Assembly (NCBI GenBank): GCA_039180415.1
Contig: JBCDDH010000069.1
Span: forward strand, 1 to 19,859
Direction: 5' to 3'
DNA: 19,859 bases
Source of the DNA: CAZIXN01 sp039180415
GTDB taxonomy: Bacteria > Planctomycetota > Phycisphaerae > Phycisphaerales > Phycisphaeraceae
Positions 7,970-14,864 of the stretch are shown here, piece after piece. Within the stretch, counting starts at the first letter, position 1; every line of letters starts with the position of its first letter. The notes under the pieces are model-generated. The model had not been told where the DNA came from, searched no databases, and saw nothing but the letters and a program-made list of their open reading frames with translations. The translations under genes were made by a program, and so were the position numbers.

Positions 7970-7976
7970 GACCGCC

Positions 7977-9077
7977 ATGAGCGAATCCCCTTTGCGTATC
8001 GGCGTCCTCGGCTGCGGCAACATCGCCCGGCAGTTTGCCGGCGACGCGCCGACCGCCCAGCGCAGCGCCGTCGTCGCTTGCGGCTCCCGCTCGCTCGAAG
8101 TCGCCCAATCCTTCGCCGAAAATTACCACCAGCCGCACGGCCCGATCCGTGCCCACGGCTCGTACGACGCCTTGCTCGCCGACCCCGATGTCGATGCGAT
8201 CTACCTCACGCTGCCCAACACGCTGCATCACGGATGGACGATCCGGGCGTTGCAAGCCGGCAAGCACGTGCTGTGCGAAAAACCGCTCGCGCTGACCGCA
8301 ACCGACGCCAACGCGATGTTCGACGCCGCCGACGCCCAAGGCAGGCTGCTCGTCGAGGCCTACATGTACCGGGCGCATCCGCTGACCGCCGCGGTGTGCG
8401 ACGCGATCCGCGGCGGCGCGATCGGGGAGATCCGTTTCGTTCGCGCGAGCTTCTCCTACGCCGCCAAACGCATCGACGGGAACATCCGCTTCGACCCGCG
8501 GCTCGGCGGCGGATCGCTCTGGGACATCGGCGGGTACTGCCTGAGCTACGCCCGCCTGCTCGCCGGTTTGAAGGTCGGCGACGCCGGGCCGGCCGCCGCG
8601 ATCGAGCCCGACGCGTTCGAAGTCTTCACCCACGTCCATGGTTCTGGCGTAGACGACTACGCCGCGGGTACTTTGACCTTCGACAAAGGTCGCGTGCTCG
8701 CCACCTTCACCTGCGGCATGACCGCTCAGGCGGACAACGTCTTGCACGTCGGCGGCACCGGCGGCTTCCTCGACGTGCCGATCCCCTGGAAGCCCCCTCG
8801 GGGCCACGCCGTGTTCGTGGTCCGCGGACAGACCCCGCCGAAAATGGATCGGGCCGACCCATCGACCGAAGCACCCGGGGCTCCCGCTCCCGGTGAACAC
8901 GCCGTCCGAGCCCCGTCCGAGTTGTACGGCAACGAGGCCGACGCCTTCGCCGACGCGGTTCGCGCTTATGAAGCCGGCACGCTCCGAGACGCCGATTTGT
9001 TCATGCCCCGGGCCGACTCGCGGGGCAACGTCCGCCTGCTCGAAGCGATGCAACGCCACCTCGCCGAACGGCGGTAA
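7977..9077 (+). CDS. Gfo/Idh/MocA family NAD(P)-dependent oxidoreductase
   Basis: Cytosolic oxidoreductase of 366 residues. The N-terminal Rossmann fold begins at once (LRIGVLGCGNIARQFAG, 6-22) with the G-x-G-x-x-A dinucleotide loop. CEKPLALT (100-107) contains the family's EKP motif with catalytic Lys102. The C-terminal alpha/beta domain has MYRAHP, GGGSLWDIGGYC and a late SRGNVRLLEAMQ helix. The closest style is the dihydrodiol dehydrogenase/glucose-fructose oxidoreductase branch, but the sugar or cyclitol substrate cannot be told. There is no Tat or Sec signal. The reading frame is open further upstream, but the ATG at 7977 fits the domain start and the adjacent promoter. Its divergent neighbour is a secreted lactonase-like propeller, suggesting related carbohydrate oxidation. 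Confidence 0.93.
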   Translation: MSESPLRIGVLGCGNIARQFAGDAPTAQRSAVVACGSRSLEVAQSFAENYHQPHGPIRAHGSYDALLADPDVDAIYLTLPNTLHHGWTIRALQAGKHVLCEKPLALTATDANAMFDAADAQGRLLVEAYMYRAHPLTAAVCDAIRGGAIGEIRFVRASFSYAAKRIDGNIRFDPRLGGGSLWDIGGYCLSYARLLAGLKVGDAGPAAAIEPDAFEVFTHVHGSGVDDYAAGTLTFDKGRVLATFTCGMTAQADNVLHVGGTGGFLDVPIPWKPPRGHAVFVVRGQTPPKMDRADPSTEAPGAPAPGEHAVRAPSELYGNEADAFADAVRAYEAGTLRDADLFMPRADSRGNVRLLEAMQRHLAERR

Positions 9078-9080
9078 CCG

Positions 9081-9875
9081 TCACCCGCCCGGCTTCGCGC
9101 GGAGGCCCACCACGCCCTTGTTGCGCAACGGCCGCGACATCCGCCGCCGGATCACGCCGCGACGCCGCGTAGCCTCCATCGCCTTCGGCGGGGTGATCTC
9201 GGATAGCGGCAGCTCGCCTTCCGTCTCTGCGGGCAGTGGATCGTCACCGGACGCGTCCAAGTCCTCCGCCACGCTCGCGGCGACCAGGGCCTCGTCCCGG
9301 CCACGCCGACGCCAACGCGCCAGCTTCCGCACGAACCAGAACAGCAACGCGATCACCGCCACGATCACGATCGGCCCGATCAGCACCGCCAACACGGCCA
9401 GCACCGTCGAGCCCACGTTCTCCGTCGTCGCCACGATCGGGTTGCCCAGCCCCGCCGTCGCCACCGTCGACGCTCCTCGCGTGAGCACCGTGGTCGCCTG
9501 CACCCCCAGCGACGTGCCCCCGCCCATCAGCAGGCCCACGCCCCATTGGATCGGTTCGGGCGCGCCGTCCAGCACGCCCATCATCATCACCGTCCCCGCG
9601 ACGCCCGCGGCCGGCGTCGCGATCGAGTCCATCAGGTTGTCGAACCACGGCACGTAAAACGCCAGGACTTCCGCCGTCGTCGCCACGCCCAGCACGATCA
9701 ATGCGACGTCGCTGCTCAGCCAGTCCAGGCCCGCGATCGACTCCAAGCCCGTCGGCGTGTAGCCGGAACGGATCGCCACGCCGGTCACGAAAAACGGGAC
9801 GAACACGCGGAAACCGCACGCCGCCGCCAGGCCGACCCCCACCCCGATCGCCAGAATGATTTCGAATGCGTTCAT
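9081..9875 (-). CDS. DUF4126 family membrane protein
   Basis: Polytopic membrane protein of 264 residues from the chosen ATG. The N terminus (MNAFEIILAIGVGVGLAAACGFRVFVPFFVTGVA, split by a conserved GFRVFVP turn) is the hallmark of DUF4126. Further hydrophobic spans cover about 56-75, 88-105 and 165-190. After the last span a basic stretch (RKLARWRRRGR) is followed by an acidic and then basic cytoplasmic tail of ~60 residues. The function of the family is unknown. An in-frame ATG at 9917 would add 14 residues; 9875 is preferred because the DUF begins there and a TACAAT box ends 7 nt before it. It converges on the Gfo/Idh gene (3-bp gap) and is divergent from the PP2C gene. Confidence 0.85.
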   Translation of the reverse strand: MNAFEIILAIGVGVGLAAACGFRVFVPFFVTGVAIRSGYTPTGLESIAGLDWLSSDVALIVLGVATTAEVLAFYVPWFDNLMDSIATPAAGVAGTVMMMGVLDGAPEPIQWGVGLLMGGGTSLGVQATTVLTRGASTVATAGLGNPIVATTENVGSTVLAVLAVLIGPIVIVAVIALLFWFVRKLARWRRRGRDEALVAASVAEDLDASGDDPLPAETEGELPLSEITPPKAMEATRRRGVIRRRMSRPLRNKGVVGLRAKPGG

Positions 9876-9882
9876 GCCGGCG

Positions 9883-9888
9883 ATTGTA
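9883..9888 (-). promoter_or_regulatory. DUF4126 gene -10 box (TACAAT), leaderless type
   Basis: TACAAT on the minus strand ends 7 nt before the ATG at 9875. It would lie inside the coding region if the upstream ATG at 9917 were used, so it favours the shorter protein. Confidence 0.4.
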
Positions 9889-9923
9889 AAGCCCTGGGCC
9901 CTAAATCTCGCACGCATACGCGT

Positions 9924-9955
9924 CCCTGCGAATCTCGCCGCCGGCTTTCGCAGGG
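9924..9955. repeat. Perfect 9-bp inverted repeat in a divergent intergenic region
   Basis: CCCTGCGAA (9924-9932) and TTCGCAGGG (9947-9955) are perfect inverted copies around a 14-nt loop. They lie between the two divergent -10 boxes of the DUF4126 and PP2C genes. This could be a dyad operator, a small hairpin or a dispersed palindromic element. Confidence 0.6.
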
Positions 9956-9985
9956 CCGGGAGCCATCGCGGCCCGGACGGGTATT

Positions 9986-9991
9986 TATGAT
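9986..9991 (+). promoter_or_regulatory. PP2C gene -10 box (TATGAT), leaderless type
   Basis: TATGAT, one base from the sigma-70 consensus, sits in an AT-rich run and ends 9 nt before the ATG at 10001. There is no Shine-Dalgarno between them and no good -35. Confidence 0.45.
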
Positions 9992-10000
9992 CGCTCTGCG

Positions 10001-11362
10001 ATGTCCGCCGACCCGACCAGCCCGCCCGCCGCGCCGCAGCTGCCCGACCTGCGGCACGGCGCGCAGACCGACCCGGGCAAGCAGCGCCTCGCCAACGAGG
10101 ACGCGTTCGCCGCCGACCCCCGCCTGGGCCTGTTCGTCGTCTGCGACGGTATCGGCGGCCAACCCTCCGGCGAGGCCGCCTCCAACCTCGTCGCCCACTC
10201 GGTCGCCCACCTGCTCAAACGCGGCGTCCGCCGGTACAACCGCCTCAACGACGTCATCCTCAAACGCCTGCTCGCCGACGCGGTCATCCGCATCAACCAG
10301 GAGCTATACGAACACTCCCGGGCGATCCCCACCCTCGAGGGCATGGGCTGCACCATCGTCGGCGCCCTGCTCGACGCCCGCAGCGCGTTCCTCTTCAGCG
10401 CCGGCGACTCCCGCGCGTACCTGCTCCGCGACGATACCCTCCGCCAGCTCACCGTCGACCACGTCCGCACCGCCCAGCGCTTCGTCGAATCCGAAGCCGG
10501 CGACCTGGAAGACGCCGGCGAGAAGCGCCTGCTCATGAAGTTTCTGGGCACCCGCCGGCCGCTCCAACCCGACGTCGGCCAACTCGCCCTCGTGCCCGGC
10601 GACCGGCTGCTGCTCTGTTCCGATGGCGTGACCGACCCGCTCGAGGACGACGCCGTCACCGATTTGCTCCGCCGCCACGACGATCCCGAGGCGGCCTGCG
10701 CCGCGCTGATCGACGCCGCCAATGCGGCCGGCGGGCCCGACAACATCACCGCGCTGGTGGTCGACTACTTCGGCCCTCGCGGCATCACCGACGCCGACCG
10801 CGTCTCGCCCCCCCGCACGCCGCCCGAGCTGCCTCACAACATCGCCCAGCAGACCCACGCCGCGCTCGATCTGCTCGAGGACGACCTGTGCTGGCTGCTC
10901 GAAGGCTCGCGCGAGTCCGCCCACCCCAACCGCCTCACCGCGCTCGCCGCCGCCAAGCGCCGCCTGGGTGCCGAGGCCTACCGCGACTTCCTCGCCAAGC
11001 ACCCCAACCAGGCGCCGCTGCACATCTTCCACCAGGCCTGCGTCGCGCCCGACTCGCCCTGGCGGCAGCGTTACGCCGCCCACCCCGAACAGCTCCAACC
11101 GCCGCTCAAACGACTCACCGGCGGTGGCATCCGCCTCTCCCCCCTGCTCACCGGCGACGAAACCGCCGCGATCTACGGCAAGCTCTGGCACGATTGGCAG
11201 CGCGTCGAACAGCGGTACTTCCGGGTCTGTCAGCGCGAAGCCAAGCACGGCCGGGAGGCCACGCTGGACATCCTCATCACGCATATGCTCAATTCCGTCC
11301 GCACGCTCGGCGGGCTGTTCGAATTTCTGCCGCGGTACATGCGCGACCTGCCCGCGAGCTGA
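10001..11362 (+). CDS. PP2C-family Ser/Thr phosphatase with unrecognised C-terminal domain
   Basis: Soluble protein of 453 residues. Residues ~18-257 form a complete bacterial PP2C (PPM) phosphatase: NEDAF (Asp34), VVCDGIGG (Asp49), GMGCTIVGALL (114-124), SAGDSRAYLLRD (133-144), LLCSDGVTDPL (204-214, Asp208) and GGPDNITALVV (244-254, Asp247). All four metal-binding Asp are present, so it should dephosphorylate Ser/Thr phosphoproteins. Residues ~275-453 are a soluble, helix-rich region with LLEDDLCWLLEG, AYRDFLAKHP, LHIFHQACV, RYFRVCQRE and HMLNSVRTLGGLFEFLP. I do not recognise this domain. It has no membrane segment, and no partner kinase gene is in the window. The start is supported by the TATGAT box. 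It converges on the metallophosphoesterase gene with a 54-bp gap. Confidence 0.92.
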   Translation: MSADPTSPPAAPQLPDLRHGAQTDPGKQRLANEDAFAADPRLGLFVVCDGIGGQPSGEAASNLVAHSVAHLLKRGVRRYNRLNDVILKRLLADAVIRINQELYEHSRAIPTLEGMGCTIVGALLDARSAFLFSAGDSRAYLLRDDTLRQLTVDHVRTAQRFVESEAGDLEDAGEKRLLMKFLGTRRPLQPDVGQLALVPGDRLLLCSDGVTDPLEDDAVTDLLRRHDDPEAACAALIDAANAAGGPDNITALVVDYFGPRGITDADRVSPPRTPPELPHNIAQQTHAALDLLEDDLCWLLEGSRESAHPNRLTALAAAKRRLGAEAYRDFLAKHPNQAPLHIFHQACVAPDSPWRQRYAAHPEQLQPPLKRLTGGGIRLSPLLTGDETAAIYGKLWHDWQRVEQRYFRVCQREAKHGREATLDILITHMLNSVRTLGGLFEFLPRYMRDLPAS

Positions 11363-11416
11363 TCGCGCCCCGCCGCGCGTAGAAAATCGATTCGAAACCC
11401 GCGGGGCATGAACCCT

Positions 11417-12325
11417 TCACGCCGCCCGCGGGAGGCGCAACCGCGGGGGCAGTTCGCGCGGCTCGGAGCCGACCCGAGCCGTACGGAAATGGTGCGTGTA
11501 GGCGGGCGTCCGACACAGCTTGCAGTCGCCGTTACCGAGCCGCACGACGCGGTGCATTTGCAAGCTTCGGTCCTCGACCAATACGGCGCGGGGCCGCGCG
11601 GGCAGCGCGAAGCTGCCGGTGTTCATGATCGTCCGCCCGCCGCGCTGCCAGACGCCCGGCCGGTGCGAGTGGCCGAAGACCAGCACTTCCGCTTGCGGCG
11701 CGAGCGCCTCGAGAAACGCCGCCGCCAGATCGGGCTGGTTCCGCCAGTACCACGCCATGAGCGCGACGCGGTCGGGCCGCAGCAGCAGCTCACTCACGCC
11801 GTGTTTGCCTTGAGATTCGTGCGCCACGAACTGGCCGTGGGCGACGTGCTGCACGATATCCAGTCGTTCGGTCAGAGACAGCCGATCGGGATCGTCGGGC
11901 AGCCCCCGCTCCCGCAGCACCCGGCGGATACCCCCGAGCACCGCCTCACGCATCGCCGAAGCGCCGCGGGCCCACGGCGCGATGGCCGGGTGCAACGCAT
12001 CGCCGTGCGTGACGAGGACGCGGCCGCCGCACATCTCAAGATGTCGACGGTCGGTGAGGTACGCGTCGTGGTTGCCGGAGATGGCGACCAGTTCCACACC
12101 GTCCTGCTCGCAGAGCCGCTGCAACTCGGCAACTTCCCGCGCGGCGTCGGCGCGGGCGGCGCTGATCTGCAGTTCGGCCATATCGCCGGCCACCACCAAC
12201 CGCCGGACGCCGCGCCACAATGGCCGCAGGTGCGCGGCGCGCAAACGCTTCGAACTCCGCACCGCCGGGTGGGCCAGGTGCAGGTCCGAAACGATGAGCG
12301 TCTTGTCGTCGGTGCGTGAAGCCAT
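11417..12325 (-). CDS. Calcineurin-like metallophosphoesterase (LpxH/UDP-diacylglucosamine hydrolase style)
   Basis: Cytosolic metallophosphoesterase of 302 residues. All five metal-binding blocks of the superfamily are in order: SDLHLAH (Asp14, His16), VAGDMAEL (Asp48), SGNHDAYL (Asn85, His86), VTHGDALHP (His107) and FGHSHRPG (His219, His221). The wide spacing between THGD and GHSH, filled by a helical cap, recalls LpxH-type UDP-2,3-diacylglucosamine hydrolases and their relatives. Substrate assignment is therefore only suggestive. ATG 12325 gives the phosphodiesterase fold directly; the frame stays open far upstream through the ABC gene region, but that is shadow sequence. No promoter or Shine-Dalgarno is obvious. 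It is 206 bp downstream of the ABC ATPase gene on the same strand. Confidence 0.88.
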   Translation of the reverse strand: MASRTDDKTLIVSDLHLAHPAVRSSKRLRAAHLRPLWRGVRRLVVAGDMAELQISAARADAAREVAELQRLCEQDGVELVAISGNHDAYLTDRRHLEMCGGRVLVTHGDALHPAIAPWARGASAMREAVLGGIRRVLRERGLPDDPDRLSLTERLDIVQHVAHGQFVAHESQGKHGVSELLLRPDRVALMAWYWRNQPDLAAAFLEALAPQAEVLVFGHSHRPGVWQRGGRTIMNTGSFALPARPRAVLVEDRSLQMHRVVRLGNGDCKLCRTPAYTHHFRTARVGSEPRELPPRLRLPRAA

Positions 12326-12379
12326 GCCGTAAACAACCGGATCGACGCCTCGTACGTCGCCCCGGCAGCATCGGGCAAA

Positions 12380-12451
12380 CCCCCGCCGGAATTGACCCGA
12401 AAACCCCTCGCCTTCGAAACGGAAAACTTCCCGAGCTTTCGCCGGCGGGGG
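12380..12451. repeat. 10-bp inverted repeat in the ABC-metallophosphoesterase gap
   Basis: CCCCCGCCGG (12380-12389) and CCGGCGGGGG (12442-12451) are perfect inverted copies 52 bp apart, downstream of the ABC gene stop on its strand. No T-run follows, so it is not a standard terminator. A separate direct repeat CAACCGGATCG lies at 12334-12344 and 12452-12462. The rest of the gap 12326-12531 shows no gene. Confidence 0.4.
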
Positions 12452-12531
12452 CAACCGGATCGTTCGGCACGACCGGCCGGCGACGGGACCGTGCGGAGCG
12501 GCCGAGCCTTTACCCGACCCGCACCACCGGC

Positions 12532-13650
12532 TCAATCGCGCAGGATCACCACGTCGTCGCTGGCGACGTGAAGGTGGGTCCGGGCGTCTTCGCGGTCCAG
12601 CAGCGCCGGATTGAGCTCGTAGGCCCGCAGCCGCAACGCCGCGTCGGCTTCGTCGTGGCCGTCGGCGTGGACCGCCAACTCGTATTGGGCGATCTCGCCG
12701 AGGTAGATCGTCCGCTGCCGCGACGCGGTCAGGCGGTTGTGGCCGGGCCAGGCGTCGGCCTCGCCGTCGACCCCGAGCCGCAGCGACTCGGGCCGGATCG
12801 ACAGCGTGACGTTGCCCGTGCCCGGCAGGTCGTCGGGAAAGACGGTCGAACGCAGCGGCCCGGCGGCGGTCTCGAGCATCACGGCGTCGCGGCCGTCGTC
12901 GAGCGTCTCTTTGCCCTTGACCTCGGCGGGCACGAAGTTGGTCTCGCCCAGGAAGTCGGCCACGAAACGGTTGGCCGGCCGCTCGTACAGCGACCGCGGC
13001 GGGCCGGCCTGCATGAGTTGCCCCTTGCTGAGCACGGCGACCGAATCTGCCATGCTCAGCGCCTCCTTCTGGTCGTGCGTGACGTAAACGCCGGTGATGC
13101 CCGAGCTCTTGCAGATGTCGCGGATGCTCTGCCGCATCTCCAGCCGGAGCTTGGCATCGAGGTTGGACAGCGGCTCGTCGAGCAGCAGCACGCGCGGCCG
13201 AACGACCAACGCCCGGGCTAAGGCGACGCGCTGTTGCTGGCCGCCGGAGAGTTGGTTGGTCTTGCGGTCGGCCTGAACGGTGAGCTGCACCGAAGCCAGG
13301 GCTTCCTCGACCCGCTGGTTCATCTCGGCCTTGCTCACGCCGCGGACTTCCAGGCCGAAAGAGACGTTCTGCCGCACCGTCATGTGCGGCCACAGCGCGT
13401 AGCCCTGGAAGACCATACCGGTGTCGCGCTTGTTGGGTGGCAGGTGCGTGACGTCGTCGTCGCCGAAGCGGATCGCGCCGGACGTCGGATCGGTGAAGCC
13501 GGCGATCATCCGCAGCAGCGTCGTCTTCCCGCAGCCCGACGGCCCGAGCAGGAAGAACAGGTCGCCGGCCGAGATATCCAGGTCGATGCCATCGACAGCG
13601 ACGGTACTTCCGAAGACCTTGCGGATTTGGCGGATGGTGATCGGGGTCAT
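12532..13650 (-). CDS. ABC transporter ATP-binding protein (MalK/UgpC/PotA type)
   Basis: Cytoplasmic ATPase subunit of 372 residues for a solute importer. Walker A GPSGCGKT (36-43), Q-loop FQ (81-82), signature LSGGQQQR (134-141), Walker B VLLLDEP (154-160), D-loop SNLD and H-loop THD (His192) are all intact. Residues ~285-372 form the TOBE-type regulatory domain usual in the carbohydrate/polyamine/iron importer class (IRPESLRLG). Substrate class is unclear: no permease or solute-binding gene is in the window, so it either serves several importers, as MsiK-type subunits do, or partners with distant genes. The start is ATG 13650, where the fold begins; the frame extends to 13839 but that overlaps pgeF. 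It follows pgeF by 37 bp on the same strand. Confidence 0.93.
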   Translation of the reverse strand: MTPITIRQIRKVFGSTVAVDGIDLDISAGDLFFLLGPSGCGKTTLLRMIAGFTDPTSGAIRFGDDDVTHLPPNKRDTGMVFQGYALWPHMTVRQNVSFGLEVRGVSKAEMNQRVEEALASVQLTVQADRKTNQLSGGQQQRVALARALVVRPRVLLLDEPLSNLDAKLRLEMRQSIRDICKSSGITGVYVTHDQKEALSMADSVAVLSKGQLMQAGPPRSLYERPANRFVADFLGETNFVPAEVKGKETLDDGRDAVMLETAAGPLRSTVFPDDLPGTGNVTLSIRPESLRLGVDGEADAWPGHNRLTASRQRTIYLGEIAQYELAVHADGHDEADAALRLRAYELNPALLDREDARTHLHVASDDVVILRD

Positions 13651-13659
13651 GGTGGGCGT

Positions 13660-13665
13660 AGAGTA
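13660..13665 (-). promoter_or_regulatory. Possible ABC gene -10 box (TACTCT)
   Basis: TACTCT on the minus strand ends 9 nt before the ATG at 13650, in the 37-bp gap after pgeF. It fits the TANNNT pattern but is a weak hexamer without a -35, so the gene may simply be co-transcribed with pgeF. Confidence 0.2.
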
Positions 13666-13687
13666 CCGGGCGGCCGGCCTTGCGCCA

Positions 13688-14431
13688 TCAAGAACCGTCC
13701 GGCTCGCCCCGCACCCCGATGTACGCGGCCTGATGACCGCAGCCGACGCCGTCGCGGCGGTAGCTGCCGAAACGTTTCGCGTCGCTGAAGGTGCATTCCG
13801 TCGCAACGTCGATCTGATCGGGATGCACCTCCGAAGCAAGCAGCTGCCGCAACGCGACCGCCCGCAGGTCCAGGTGCGGTTTGAGCCAGCGTTCGTTCCG
13901 CACGACCCCGTGCTCGAACCGGCCGGCGACCTCTTCGCCGACCTCGTAGTGCTCGACGCAGACGCAGGGCCCGATCGCCGCGATCAACCCGGCCACGGGC
14001 TCTAAATCTCTCACCGCCGCGCACGCCTTAGCGATCACCCCCGCTTCCAACCCCCGCCAGCCCGCGTGGACCGCCGCTACGCAGCCGCCGTCGGTCGCAC
14101 TCAACAACACCGGCACACAGTCCGCCGTGCGGACCGCCACCATCTCGTCGGGCCGGTTCGTCGCGTGAGCGTCAAAACCATCGCAACCCCGAGACGAAGG
14201 CACGCCGGGCAGGCTCACCTCCGAGCCGTGGACCTGCCGGCCCATCACGACGACCCGTCGCCCGAACCCCTCCTCGTCGAGCATCGGCGACAAATCGTCC
14301 GCCGACTTCACGCTCCAACGGCCGTCGCCTCCGCCAATCGCCGTCGTAAACCCGTGCGGCACGCCGAGCGATTCGAGCTTCGGGCTCACGAGCGTCCGCC
14401 AGCCGCCGGGATGCACGCGTTCACGCAACAC
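13688..14431 (-). CDS. pgeF: Peptidoglycan editing factor / multicopper polyphenol oxidoreductase domain protein
   Basis: Protein of 247 residues of the YfiH/PgeF (DUF152, laccase-domain) family. The three metal-site residues are present in their motifs: His68 in GRQVHG, Cys105 in RTADCVPVLL and His122 in VHAGWRGLEAG. Family blocks HGFTT near the N terminus, AAIGPCVCVEHYEVG and DVATECTFSDAKRFGSYRRDG follow. In E. coli the protein keeps misincorporated serine out of peptidoglycan; related proteins act on purine nucleosides or phenols. There is no signal peptide. The start is GTG 14431, since no in-frame ATG precedes residue 50 and an in-frame TAG lies 4 codons upstream. A TAGATT box ends 6 nt before it. 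Only 22 bp separate it from the divergent PTPS start. Confidence 0.92.
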   Translation of the reverse strand: MLRERVHPGGWRTLVSPKLESLGVPHGFTTAIGGGDGRWSVKSADDLSPMLDEEGFGRRVVVMGRQVHGSEVSLPGVPSSRGCDGFDAHATNRPDEMVAVRTADCVPVLLSATDGGCVAAVHAGWRGLEAGVIAKACAAVRDLEPVAGLIAAIGPCVCVEHYEVGEEVAGRFEHGVVRNERWLKPHLDLRAVALRQLLASEVHPDQIDVATECTFSDAKRFGSYRRDGVGCGHQAAYIGVRGEPDGS

Positions 14432-14437
14432 GCAAGC

Positions 14438-14443
14438 AATCTA
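14438..14443 (-). promoter_or_regulatory. pgeF -10 box (TAGATT), leaderless type
   Basis: TAGATT on the minus strand ends 6 nt before the GTG of pgeF. It overlaps the opposed TACGAT box of the PTPS gene by 2 bp, so the two genes share a bidirectional promoter core. Confidence 0.45.
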
Positions 14444-14447
14444 CGAT
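14442..14447 (+). promoter_or_regulatory. PTPS-family gene -10 box (TACGAT), leaderless type
   Basis: TACGAT ends 6 nt before the ATG at 14454; TTCACG at 14420-14425 gives a possible -35 with a 16-nt spacer. There is no Shine-Dalgarno. Confidence 0.45.
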
Positions 14448-14453
14448 GCGGCG

Positions 14454-14855
14454 ATGCCCTTCGCGATCTCCGTGACGACCACCTTCTCCGCCGCCCACGC
14501 CCTACGGCTGCCCGACGGCACCTTCGAACCCGTGCACGGCCACGACTGGCGGGTCGACGTGACCGTCGCGTCGGACGGCCTGGACGCGATGGAAACCGTG
14601 ATGGATTTTCACGTTCTCCAGGCGGCGTTGGAAGCGATCGTGAAGCCTTGGCGGAACCAGGACCTGAATCGTTGCGATCCGTTCGCGGGCCCTTCGCCGG
14701 CGCTGCCGAAGATCAATCCCTCGGCCGAACGGGTGGCAAAACACGTCGGCGATTCGATCGCGACGGGCCTGCCCGACGGCGTCCGGTTGGAATCGGTGGC
14801 CGTCAAAGAATCCCCGGGTTGCGTTGCGCTTTACCGGCCGGCCGCGACCGCCTAA
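14454..14855 (+). CDS. 6-pyruvoyltetrahydropterin synthase/QueD-family protein, PTPS-III-like motif
   Basis: Small T-fold enzyme of 133 residues, the size of the family. The three zinc ligands are present: His15 in SAAHAL and His28/His30 in PVHGHDW. MDF (50-52), NPSAER (88-93) and VKESPGC (117-123, Glu119) match other family landmarks. The catalytic Cys expected four residues before HGH in QueD is Phe24 here, while Glu25 creates the ExxHGH motif that defines PTPS-III. PTPS-III proteins cleave dihydroneopterin triphosphate to 6-hydroxymethyl-dihydropterin, bypassing FolB in folate synthesis. The usual Asp-His dyad near the middle is also not visible (WRNQDLN region). A folate role is thus more likely than queuosine, but unproven. 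It lies 9 bp upstream of the RND adaptor gene, probably by chance proximity rather than shared function. Confidence 0.85.
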   Translation: MPFAISVTTTFSAAHALRLPDGTFEPVHGHDWRVDVTVASDGLDAMETVMDFHVLQAALEAIVKPWRNQDLNRCDPFAGPSPALPKINPSAERVAKHVGDSIATGLPDGVRLESVAVKESPGCVALYRPAATA

Positions 14856-14864
14856 AACTCATGC

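Noticed and set aside
7485..7976. N-terminal extension of the Gfo/Idh frame
   Set aside because: This part overlaps the SMP-30 gene antisense; the Rossmann fold and promoter place the start at 7977.
7302..9059. 585-codon minus-strand open frame opposite the Gfo/Idh gene
   Set aside because: Shadow frame overlapping both the oxidoreductase and the SMP-30 gene; no recognisable domain.
11363..11416. Possible bidirectional terminator between PP2C and metallophosphoesterase genes
   Set aside because: Only a 6-bp CCCCGC/GCGGGG pair with a long loop and no T-run; too weak to call.
13651..13839. N-terminal extension of the ABC ATPase frame
   Set aside because: It overlaps pgeF in another frame and adds low-complexity residues; the ATPase fold begins at 13650.
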